Below are positions 21,768-31,920 of a stretch of 64,000 nucleotides of DNA, in pieces. The translations under genes were made by a program, and so were the position numbers. The notes below the pieces were generated by a model, which was not told the DNA's origin, searched no databases, and was given only the letters and a program-made list of their open reading frames with translations. Each line of letters opens with the position of its first letter. Within the stretch, counting starts at the first letter, position 1. Source of the DNA: Cryptomeria japonica (Eukaryota > Streptophyta > Pinopsida > Cupressales > Cupressaceae); the NCBI RefSeq assembly GCF_030272615.1, contig NC_081410.1, forward strand, positions 504,548,942-504,612,941, given 5' to 3'.

Positions 21768-22812
21768 TGTTAGGTCCTAGAGACAACTGAGAGGGGGGGG
21801 TGAATCAATTGTCTAATAAATTCAAACCAAAAACTAATTAACCAACTTAATGCTTAATACTAGTAAACGAGTTAAGTATGTCGGTAGACAGTGTTAACAG
21901 TAAATTGCTATACCGATAAGGATTAATGCATGAAACATTAACGTAAAATCATCCACAACACATGACACCAATATTTGTACGTGGAAACCCTGTAAGGGGA
22001 AAAACCATGGTGGGAAACCTTACCCACAATCAGATGATACTACTACAGATAGTAAGTGTACATAAATGGGGTCTACACATGCAGCAAGGCCAACAGCCTA
22101 GAGCTCACTGCTCAATCACAAAATGGGAGTCACACTGACTACAGTTGGATGGTTAAATCCAATAAGAATGTATGCACAAAATAGCATCTTCATATGTTGG
22201 ATTCAGTACTGGTGTAATGCTGATATGCTTCTACAAAAACCTAACATCACCTTCAAATGATGTCTTCGTGTATATCCCTTCTTGATCTCGCATATACCTT
22301 CACTTAAATCTTTTTCGCATTCCACACTTGATCTTACAAATAAGATCTTACATTTATACCATACCCTAAGACCAATTTTAGTAGGTTGGCTCTACAAGAT
22401 ATTATAATAAAACATTTTACAAACAATATAATATCTGATGCAATAACCGATTAAACATGTCGGCTTAATGCATTTACAACAATAATAAATCATCTCCATA
22501 GCATGCCATGTTGATCTAGAAAAGATAAACCTGTCGGTGTAGCCCTAGATAACCTGGACCTATTTGCTGGTAAAAGAAAATATGCAAATATGAATGTACC
22601 AATGATTAATTCTTCAAAACAAAGTGTCCACACAATGTCTTCAACATTACCAAGTGTCTTCCATATCATTCCAGGTACCGGTGAACAATATATCCTACCG
22701 GTGAACCATATACCAGTAATTGTTGCACAGTTTACTTGCTTGCCGGTGAATGTTGCTGGATCTTCAAAGTAGGTGTTGACATCAATGACAAAACCATACC
22801 AAAATACCAACA
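21768..22812 (-). repeat. Copia-1 3' LTR
   Basis: 1,045 bp, TGTTAGG...ATACCAACA. It contains a G8 run in GAGGGGGGGGTGAATCA near its outer end and a TATA site (ATTTATA on plus) at 22352-22358. Confidence 0.95.
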
Positions 22813-22824
22813 ATCTCCCCCTTT
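22813..22824 (-). promoter_or_regulatory. Polypurine tract of Copia-1
   Basis: The minus strand reads AAAGGGGGAGAT directly before the LTR TGTTGG, the classical copia plus-strand primer. A second similar tract lies about 215 bp further inside (near 23027-23037). Confidence 0.9.
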
Positions 22825-23177
22825 GGCATTGATGGCAACACAAGATGGAAAAACCATCAAAGTGCCAAAACAGAAATGCCAAATACAAAAACCAACAATT
22901 TTCTCCATTTCTCGCCCTGGGAGTAACATGTGTTTATCCAAAGATTTATTTTTAATACCAATCTCTCCTTAAATGTGTTTTTCAAAATCTCTCCCCAAAA
23001 AGATAATGTGTTTTTCCATAGATATCTCTCCCCCTTTGACATCAAATGCCAAAGTCACAAAAAGTCAAGTTCATACAAAATACCAACTACTCCCTCTGAG
23101 AAGTAGCTTCCTCATCAAATACCGGAATAAAAGATTTGTCTTTTTAATTCTGTCGATTGATGACAATCATCAACTAT

Positions 23178-26100
23178 CTAAGTCTCTATCAATGGTGGTA
23201 TGACTCCAAGCTGATCTCTGAGATACTCAAAAGTCTCCTTAGGCAAAGGTTTTGTGAAAATATCTACAAGTTGTTCTTTAGTATTCACATAAACCAGTTT
23301 TATCTCCTTTTCTTCAAATTTTTCCCTTAGAAAATTTAGTTTGATAGAAACGTGTTTTGTTTTAGAATGTAATACCGGATTCTTAGATATATCAATTGCT
23401 GCAGTGTTATCATAGTATATAGTAATGGGTTCCTTGCATTTTATTTTTATGTCTTTCAACATTTGCTTAAGCCATAATACCTGTGTACAGTTAGTTGTTG
23501 CTGCAACATATTCTGATTCTGTTGTTGATAAAGATGTACAACTCTATTTCTTACTCAACCAAGAAACTAATCTCTTTCCAAGAAAGAATGCTCCTCTAGT
23601 GGTGCTTTTTCTATCATCTACATCTCCTGCCCAATTTGCATCTGTGTATGCACATAGGTCAAAATTTTCATCTTTAGGATACATAATCCAAGATTTGTTG
23701 TGCCTTGTAAGTACCAGAAAATCCTTTTTACTATTGATTCATGATTTTCCCTAGGATTACTCTGAAATCTAGAAACAATACATACTACATTCATAATATT
23801 AGGCCTGGTTTGTATCAAATACAATAAACCTCCTATCATAGATTTGTATCTAGTTGGATTAACATGTGTAGATTCATCCCTTTAAGATAATTTGTCATTT
23901 GTAGTCATAGGTGTGCTTACCGGTTTAGAGTTCTCCATCCCAAATTTCTTTAGTAATTCTTTCAAGTACTTGGATTGACTCAAAAATATACCTTTATCAG
24001 TCTGAGAAATCTGCAAACCTAAAAAGAATTTTATTTCTCCAATCATAGACATTTCAAATTCTTGTTGCATTTCAAGAGAAAATTCCTTACATAATCCATC
24101 TTCTCCTCCAAATATTATATCATCAACAAAAATTTCAATAATCAAGATGTCATCATTAGTTATTTTGTAGTATAAATTGCTATCTGCATTTCCTTTAGTA
24201 AAACCAATCTTCAAAAGATACTTATCCAACCTTGCATACCAAGCTCTTGGGGCTTGTTTCAATCCATACAGAGCTTTTCTTAACCTGCAAACCATATCAT
24301 TATCATCTGTCAAAGAAAATCCATCAGGTTGTTCAATATATACTTCTTCTTTAAGATCTCCATTCAAAAATGCACATTTAATATCCATTTGATAAACTTT
24401 GTAGTCCTTGTGAACTGCAAAAGCCAAGAATAATCTAACTGCCTCAATTCTGGCTACCGGTGCAAAGGTTTCATTGTAATCAACTCCTTTCTAAGAATAT
24501 CCCTTACACACTAGTCTTGCTTTATTTCTGACAACCTTGCCATCTTCATTAAGTTTGTTTCTAAATACCCATTTAGTTCCAATTACATTTTTATCTTTAG
24601 GCCGGGGAACTAATGTCCAAGTATTATTTTTCTCAATTTGTCCTAATTCTTCTTCCATAGCTTTAATCCAAAATTTATCTTCACATGCCTCATTGATAGA
24701 TGATGGTTCAATTTGAGAAATAAGACATACCTCTTCATTTGCCAATCTTCCTCTTGTCATAACTCCTTTAAATTTGTTTACAATTATCTGATCTTCAGAA
24801 TGATTCCATCTTACATACCGGGGTGTCTTAGTTTGTTGTTGTTCTTCAATTATTGTGGAATCTTCTAATGATACCGGGGTAACTGGATCTTCATTCTGTA
24901 CTGGTGGATTTAGTATAGGTTCATTTGTCACAATTTTTGTTGCCAATTCAGAGTCTATATACCTTGAAGTTCCTCTGAATTCTTCATCAATCTTTACATT
25001 TGTACTCTCAACAATTTTCTGCAATATTTTATTAAAACATCTATATGCCTTGCTCTTAGATGAATAACCAAGAAATATTCCTTCATCACTTCTAGGATCA
25101 AATTTTCCAATATACGCATCTCTTCTAATATAACATTTACTTCCAAAAATTTTGAAATACTTAAGAGTAGGAGTGTTACCAAACCATAGTTCATGAGGGG
25201 TCTTACCGGTTTCACCTTTGATGTGAACTTTGTTGAATCTATAGACAGCAGTGCTAATTGCCTCTCTCCAATACACATGTGGTAGATTTGCTTCTAATAA
25301 CATACTTCTAGCTACATCCAAGATAGTTCTATTTTTCCTTTCAACAACTCCATTCTGTTGTGGTGTCTGAGGTGCTGATAACTGACTTTTGATTCCATTC
25401 ACTTCACAGAATGCATTAAATTCCTTAGATGTGAATTCTCCTCCTTGATTTGATCTTAAACATTTGATTTTCTTACCTGTTTCATTTTCAACCATTGCTT
25501 TGAATAGTTTGAACTTTCCAAGTGCTTCTGATTTCTCTCTGAGAAAAGTAACCCAACACATTCTAGAATAATCATCAATAATTAGCATGAAATATCTATC
25601 ACCTTGTAAGCTTCTAGTTCTAGCTGGACCACATAAATCAGTGTGAATTAAATCAAGAGCATTATTGGATTTTTCTGGAATACTTTTGAAACTAGCTCTA
25701 ACTTGTTTTCCAAATTGACATTCCTTACAAATTGTATTTTGAGGTTTCACAATTTTAGGTAGATCTCTAACTGCCTTAGAAGTACTGATTTTTACCATGC
25801 AATCAAAGTTTACATGACATAGTCTCTTATGCCATAGCCAACTTTCATCTATATGTGCAATTAAGCATGCCTTTTCACTGTTATTCAAATGAAAGATATT
25901 GACTCTAGTCTGATTACCGGTTGCAATTTCCAAACCAGTTCTATTCATGATATTACATTTTCCATTTTTAAATTGTAACTGAAATCCCTTCTCAACTAAT
26001 TGACCAACACTTAAAAGATTATGCTTTAATCCTTCAACATAGTAGACATTGTCAGTGTTATGCTTACCATCAAGAGATATTGAACCCTTACCTTTGATTG

Positions 26101-26283
26101 AATAGGCTTTGTCATCTCTAAATCTTACTAAACCTCCATTGTATTCTTGAAAGTTCAAGAATTTACCTTTGTCTCTAGTCATATGATGTGAGCATCCTGA
26201 GTCAATGATCCATTCATCCTTTGTTTCAACTTTAGCTGCTAGGTCTTGTTCTACCGGTTGAGTAGTAGGTGTCGGTTGATCTT
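23178..26283 (-). pseudogene. Copia-1 pol (protease, integrase, RT, RNase H)
   Basis: Domains in copia order. Protease DSGCSHHM at about 26210-26190. Integrase zinc region WHKRLCH...CKEC and core HTDLCGP, then LRSNQGGEF where the second catalytic Asp (RSD) is replaced by Asn, then NGVVERKNRT with the Glu. RT with [25 protein letters not shown] and FVDDIIFGG. RNase H with two breaks, ending KPLPKETFEYLRDQLG and VIPPLIET. The stretch 26182-24491 is open for 563 codons. A TGA near 26300 replaces a Trp codon between gag and protease, and further stops lie between RT and RNase H. Confidence 0.93.
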
Positions 26284-26302
26284 CTGTTATAGCAACAAAA
26301 AC

Positions 26303-27328
26303 TCATCCATTGTCTTTTGGATCCTCATCAGAATCATCAGTCACACCTTCATCAACAATGTAACAAGATTTATCTTTGTTCTTCTTAAATCTGTATCTCT
26401 GATATTCAGGATTAGGCTTGTATGTTCTTCTAGCCTCTTCTCTTAGTCTAGCATGTCTATCAGGGCATCTTGAAGCCATATGACCAATCTTATTGCAATT
26501 AAAACATTTAAAGGGTGATTTACCTTCATACTTACTTCCAATTGGACCTTTTGGCATTTTCCTTGCAAATAATGCTTCAAGTTCTTCAAGCTCTTCATTC
26601 TCCTTTCTAGATTCTTCAAGTTCTCTTGCATAAAAGGCTCTCTAGTCTAATTTGTCAAATGATGGAGCAGATGATGTTGATGCTTTAAAGGCCAAATCAG
26701 TTTTTATAGTAGCAACATGACCAAAATCCTCAATTTCAAAGGCTGAAAGTTTTCCAATCGATGTATCCCTAGTTACTGATGTATTAGGCATTGTTCTTAA
26801 CTCATTTATATTAGTAACCTTCATTTTATATGCTAATGGCAAACCTCTTAAGATTTTTGAAACAATTTCATCCTCACTCAAAGTTCCTCCACAACATTTA
26901 ATACCCAAAACAATTTCATTTACTCTTTCCATAAAAGCAAAAATCCTTTCATCTTCTTCCATTTTCAGATGTTCATACCTGACTCAGAAGCTTTCAAGTT
27001 TTGCAATCTTGACTGTGGAATCTCCTTCATTCAGTGTTTCCAAGTGATCCCAAATGGCTTTAGCAGTAGACCTATCTGATAATCCCATGATTTGTTGATC
27101 TGATAATGCACTCAAAAGTGCTTCTCTTGCTTTGCAATCATTCTCTTCATCTTTAGCTAAGGTAGTTGGAGCAGTCTAACCAGCTATAGCAACAGTATAA
27201 CCATTCTTAGTAACTTCCCAAATGTCTTTACCAATGCAATTCATATGTGTCTCCATTCTGATCTTCCATATCCCATATTTGGTTCCATCAAGTTTAGGAC
27301 TGTCCTTCCTGAAATAATTTGTAGACAT
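26303..27328 (-). pseudogene. Copia-1 gag
   Basis: The likely start is ATG at 27328 (MSTNYFRKDSPKLDGTKY). Capsid motifs: MEEDERIFAFMERVNEIVLG and LRGLPLAYKMKV. The zinc knuckle is intact as CFNCNKIGHMASRC (C-x2-C-x4-H-x4-C). Breaks occur near 27180 (stop), 26965 and 26640. The gag is in the same frame system as pol, as usual for copia elements with one polyprotein. Confidence 0.88.
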
Positions 27329-27370
27329 TGGATCTCCTCAAGTTGTTAAACTTCTGCAAAAGAGGACTAA

Positions 27371-27382
27371 GCTCTGATACCA
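27371..27382 (-). promoter_or_regulatory. Primer binding site of Copia-1
   Basis: The minus strand reads TGGTATCAGAGC, complementary to the 3' end of initiator-Met tRNA, two bases after the 5' LTR. Confidence 0.95.
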
Positions 27383-27384
27383 AT

Positions 27385-28429
27385 TGTTAGGTCCCAGAGA
27401 CAACTCAAAGGGGGGGTGAATCAGTTGTCTAATAAATTCAAACCAAAAACTAACTAACCAACTTAATGCTTAATACCGGTAAACCAGTTAAGTATGCCAG
27501 TAGATAGTGTTAACAATAAATTGCTATACCGGTAAGGATTAATGCATGAAACATAAACATAAAGCCATCCACAACACATGACACCAATATTTGTACGTTG
27601 AAACCCTGTAAGGGGAAAAACCACGGTGGGAAACCTTACCTAGAATCAAATGATACTATTGTAGATAGTAAGTGTACATAAATGGGGTCTGCACATGCAG
27701 AAAGGCCAACAGCCTAGAGCTCACTGCTCAATCACAAAATGGGAGTCTCACTGACTACAATTGGATGGTTAAATCCAATAAGAATGTACTGCACAAAATA
27801 GCATCTTCATATGTTGGATTCAGTACCAGTGTAATGTTGATATGCTTCTACAAAAACCTAACTTCACCTTCAAATGATGTCTTCGTGTATATCCCTACTT
27901 GATCTCGCATATACCTTCACTTAAATATTTTTCGCATTCCACACTTGATCTTACAAATAAGATCTTACATTTATACCATACCCTAAGACCAATTTTAGTA
28001 GGTCAGCTCTACAAGATATTACAATAAAACATTTTACAAACAATATAATATCTGATGCAATAACTAATTAAACATGTCGGCTTAATGCATTTACAACAAT
28101 AATAAATCATCTCCATAGAATGCCATGCTGATCTGGAAAAGATAAACCTGCCGGTGTAACCCTAGATAACCTGGACCTATTTGTCGGTAAAAGAAAATAT
28201 GCAAATATGAATGTACCAATGATTAATTCTTCAAAACAAAGTGTCCACACAATGTCTTCGACATTACCAAGTGTCTTCCATATCATTCTAGGTACCGGTG
28301 AACAATATATCATGTCGGTGAACCATATACCAGTAAATGTTGCACAGTTTATTTGCTTGTCGGTGAATGTTGCTAGATCTTCAAAGTAGGTGTTGACATC
28401 AATGACAAAACCATTCCAAAATACCAACA
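27385..28429 (-). repeat. Copia-1 5' LTR
   Basis: 1,045 bp. The promoter TATA box lies at 27969-27975 (minus TATAAAT), followed by the small hairpin ATCTTA-CAAA-TAAGAT. A G7 run lies near the U5 end. Confidence 0.95.
27969..27975 (-). promoter_or_regulatory. Copia-1 TATA box
   Basis: The minus strand reads GGTATAAATGTAAGATC in the middle of the 5' LTR. The same block recurs in every LTR of the Copia-1/Copia-3 family (22352, 43536 region, 56920). Confidence 0.65.
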
Positions 28430-29130
28430 ACATTCAGGCAACTTCGCATGGCAGACCAGCGACAACCATCGGATCAATAATCAACCTCTCGATCTTTAAG
28501 AACCTTTGAGAGTTTAACTACTACCACTTTATTTTCCACCATAACCGTTTGCATTAACTACTAGCTTGAACCATTGCCGCTAGTGGCTTGTCGCTGATCC
28601 ATGAAGGATAACATTCAGGCAACTTCCCTTTGTGGCATAGCGACCACCCTTGATGCTCTCGAAACATGCAAACCTGTTAACAGACTTAAACCGCTTTCTT
28701 TTCACGGGCCCCACCACTCAGTCATTGATCTGTGAAGACTAAAGGTCATGCAACTTCACTTAGTGGCTCAGCGATAGCCATGAGGTTTGATCCAACTCGC
28801 TTGACCTTTAAGAGTCACAAACACGTAGCCCCCAACCATACATTGTGTGCCTTAACCGCTTGTTGTAGCTGCTTGCTGCTAGTGTCTTTTTGTTGATTCA
28901 CGAAGGGTAATGTTCAAGCAACTTCGCATAGCGGATCAGCAAAAACTATTGATGCACCAAAACCTTATCTACACGTTAACACACTGAGAACACTTCCTTA
29001 GAGCGGGTCCCACCATCTATTCACTAGTCCACGAAGGCTAATATTCGGGAACTTCTGCATAGCGGATTAGTGACAGTTGTTGGATCAACAATCAATGGCT
29101 CATTCTTTAAGAACCTTATTCGGGAATTTA
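28430..29130 (-). repeat. Palindrome array of the 5' giant LTR, part right of Copia-1
   Basis: The remaining units of the array, with arms such as CGCTGATCCATGAAGG and CTTCGCATAGCGGATCAGC. It has one unit fewer than the 3' LTR because it lacks the 131-bp duplication. Confidence 0.75.
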
Positions 29131-29161
29131 AAGGAGAGAAAACTTAGGAATAAGTGAAAAA

Positions 29162-29416
29162 TTAAAACATTAGAACCCACCCAAGCCTAGACCTAAAAGG
29201 GGCCTCCCCCTTTAACGACGAACTGACCCTTCCACTTAAGTGGAAAAAGGTAACGAGCAAAAAGAAAAGAAAGGTTCGCATACTAAAAATTTTGAAAATG
29301 CAAAACCCTAAACTCTCAAAAACCACAACCCTTGGACAAGAAAACAAATTTTGAACCTTGACAGACCTATTTAGGGATTGAAGGCAAAACTCGTAATTTA
29401 TTTTAAAACACTGACA
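29162..29416 (-). other. Small open frame at the LTR 5' end (copy B)
   Basis: Partner of 7358-7612. It is open over the same length, with SMRTFLFFLLVTFFHLSGRV and RSRLGWVLMF. The hydrophobic core is kept between copies. See copy A for the doubts. Confidence 0.3.
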
Positions 29417-29439
29417 ACACAATGCATACATGAAAAGGA

Positions 29440-29908
29440 TTAGCCCTATTTTTTCATCCTACAAGGGCAACCTGATCCAAGCTTGAAAGCACAGATCCAT
29501 CACATTATGAACTAAACCCAAATGGTCAAAGGCAAGAACAAGAGGGGAAGAAATTGACAGATCCTGACTCTCCAAAGTTTTCAAATTAAAATGGAGAGCA
29601 TAATTCTTATGCCCTTCTTGAGCCTCCACACAACACGCACCCTTCTTGGAACTAGCATTAGCCTTTCCTTTGGTCATTCCCTACACTTAAACTCTATGTC
29701 TCTGCAACCTCCCATCCTCAAAAACAATACCATCGGTCCTACAAATCTTATTACCTCTTGGGTTTCCCTCACACATTTTGGCAAAAAAAAAAGGCTTAAC
29801 AAAGACAAAACTCAGAGCCCTTGCACCCTGCACTACAAACAAACCAAGCACAGTGTAGATCATGGCCCCATAGCTAGACAAACCATCGATAACCCTTCTT
29901 CTATACAC
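29440..29908 (-). other. Unrecognised minus-strand open stretches right of the gypsy element
   Basis: Two open stretches (29908-29687, with GNKICRTDGIVFEDGRLQR, and 29677-29459, with KGKANASSKKGACCVEAQEG) lie in succession with a short break between them. I see no conserved domain. They may be a decayed coding region of the locus that the giant element entered, or chance. Confidence 0.25.
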
Positions 29909-29989
29909 TCAAATCTTGAAAAAAGTTGCAAACAAAGTCACAACTAGGGACCGAAATCCCTAGCCCACGTTACACAAGCTCGCACACTC

Positions 29990-30570
29990 AAAGCCATACA
30001 TATATATATCTAAATATTATAATACATAAATAATATAATATAGTGTACAAATAGTATATTTATATAAATGAATAATATTATATTATATTATATATATATA
30101 CATATTAGCATTTTTATTATTATTTTTTTAATTACATATCAATTATAAATATCTTGCTCATTTGAGCATCAACATTAGACCAATACAAGCTCTTTACAAG
30201 AAAACACACTAGAAATCATCTATGGAAGACCAAGAGTCGCTACTTAGGAATCCGCTTATATTTAGAAATCACCTCTACATTAGAAGCCAACTATAGAAGA
30301 CCAAGAGTCGCAACTTAGAATTCCACTTATGTCCCTACATGGGAAATTGAACTTGGGTCTCCACAATGAAAACCAAATATTTTAACTATTTAAGTTCAAC
30401 CCCTTGGAATTTTTATTATATATTATAATATATAAATAATATAATATATATATTATAATTTAAACTAGCATACCTAGATTTTAAAAATCTAAGTACATCG
30501 AGAGATCAATTTTTAAAATATTTAATATTCATAAATAATAGTTTAGAGTTGATTGTAATGAGATTGAGGT
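29990..30570. other. AT-rich DNA without genes
   Basis: TA-dinucleotide and ATAATATA-rich sequence surrounds a ~200-bp less AT-rich patch. In that patch GAAGACCAAGAGTCGC occurs twice (near 30225 and 30298). No coding is seen. Confidence 0.6.
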
Positions 30571-31150
30571 GAAATGGTCAATAAATTAACATTAATACTA
30601 ATTCTTATTCATCCCTAACTCTAATCCTATTTTTAATTCCAATTCTAAACCTAAATGTAGCCCTAATTGACCCCTAATGATAACTATGTTTAAATCATCT
30701 TCTAACATTAACTCTAACCATAATTAATCTCTAAAATTCACCCTATATAAACCCTAACAATAATTTAACCCTAACTAAAATATTTTCTATATAACCATAA
30801 TTTTAACCTAGCCCTAACTCTTATTGAACCCTAATCTAACACTATCCTAACCCTAACCTTACTAATCTAATATTAACCCTAACACTATTCAAACCATAAT
30901 CACAATTAAGCCCTAAACCTAACCTTTTTTTAACCTAACTCTAACTTGAAGATTTCTCTTAAAACCCAAATTAAAATCTAACTCTATATGAAACTCTTAT
31001 CTCTAATTTTAATTCTAACCTTAACCCTAATTGAAATATAACTTTAACTCTATTTGAACCTTAAGTAAATCCTAACTTAATGGAATCATGGCCCTAAATC
31101 TAACACTAATTAAACCCTAACAATAAGTAAACTCTATCAATAACATTAAT
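30570..31150. repeat. Degenerate interstitial telomere-like tract
   Basis: Dozens of CCCTAA, ACCCTAA and CTCTAA words in the same orientation are spread over ~580 bp. They are variants of the plant telomere unit CCCTAAA, much diverged and with irregular spacing. No perfect run longer than two units is present. Confidence 0.6.
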
Positions 31151-31159
31151 GTAGAGGTG

Positions 31160-31920
31160 TAAATTTTGAATTAGGGTTTCACTAATTAAGATAACAAAAC
31201 CACTAACTCAATAAATTAACAAATACATTGAAATAAGGGTGAATCCAATAGATCTAGCCACAATCCAAATAATGAAAGGGTTTAAATTCTAATTAGATTA
31301 ATTAGTTTGTTTGCCTCCTTTATAAATTGAAATTGGATTTGTAATTGTGAAATTAGAGAAAAATAAGAGATAATTAAAGTGAATTAACAAATACAAAATG
31401 CTATAGATTTCCCACAGAGCCACAAACTGAGATATGGGCAAAAGAATAGATTCAAAACCTATTCCCAAAAGTTTGACCTAATTTTTCAAGACCAAGTAGC
31501 ACATATCTACCCTGGTCCTTCAAATTTTCCATCATTTAAAGTTGAACCTATTCATCATTGTCGACACTACAAAAATTCTTCAGTACATCTCCTGCACCTA
31601 TTTCCTACACATAGAAAAAGAGAGAAAGATGTTTTGGATAAGGGTTTGCCTAAGGCAAACCTCAGTTTAGGAATTAACCTTGAATGAAATAATGCAAATA
31701 CTAAAATAAATGTTAAGGAGATATACCTCAGATCTACAATTGTTGATGATGATGCAATGCTCTTTGAATGTAATCACAAATATTGGATGTAATGGCATGA
31801 CAAACACATGAACATGAAAAACCCAAATCACACACATATGTTTGCATGAAGATTGATGTAATTTTGCTCCACAATGCTTGAAGGATGAAATTTAGCCTTG
31901 AATCTTTGAAAATGCTTGAT
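31160..31920 (-). other. Leader-like sequence of an unidentified LTR element
   Basis: On the minus strand this follows, after removal of the copia insertions, the TATA-containing sequence at 40530-40364. A 19-bp hairpin GGTTTGCCTAAGGCAAACC lies at about 31646. No gag or pol is recognisable. It might be the R/U5 and leader of another decayed LTR element. Confidence 0.35.

Larger units (their letters stand above)
21768..28429 (-). mobile_element. Copia-1: complete Ty1/copia element inserted in the 5' giant LTR
   Basis: 6,662 bp with two 1,045-bp LTRs (21768-22812 and 27385-28429), ends TGTTAG...CCAACA and a perfect 5-bp target duplication ACATT. The internal part has, on the minus strand, a PBS complementary to initiator-Met tRNA, a single gag-pol frame, and a polypurine tract. 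The LTRs differ visibly (about 20 differences in the first ~260 bp by eye), many of them C/T or G/A changes. The gag-pol has nonsense mutations, so it cannot move by itself now. It belongs to the same family as Copia-3. Confidence 0.97.
16425..29416 (-). mobile_element. 5' giant LTR of the Tat/Ogre-like gypsy element (interrupted by Copia-1)
   Basis: Plus-strand ends are TGGAAAATT...CACTGACA, so it begins TG and ends CA. Without Copia-1 and its duplicated 5 bp it is 6,325 bp. The right end matches the position where the 3' LTR copy ends beside integrase (7612). The left end lies beside the tRNA-Arg type PBS. It contains the U3 frame copy B, the second palindrome array and a mutated TATA site at 17437-17443. 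The element's left flank is lost, so a target duplication cannot be tested; bases just right of it are ACACA. Confidence 0.7.

Noticed and set aside
22490-22941. Minus-strand frames inside copia LTRs (22490-22888, 28107-28433, 43636-43845, 57008-57217)
   Set aside because: Homologous LTR positions stay open by chance for short lengths; starts and ends differ between copies, and there is no domain.
1485-29416. Reading the two ~6-kb copies as a plain segmental duplication or tandem element array
   Set aside because: The copies end exactly at an integrase-proximal TGTCAG and lie around one complete internal region with a PBS, which fits LTRs better. The tandem reading is kept only as an alternative because the 3' copy lacks its last ~315 bp, no target duplication is visible and no clear polypurine tract is seen at 7613.
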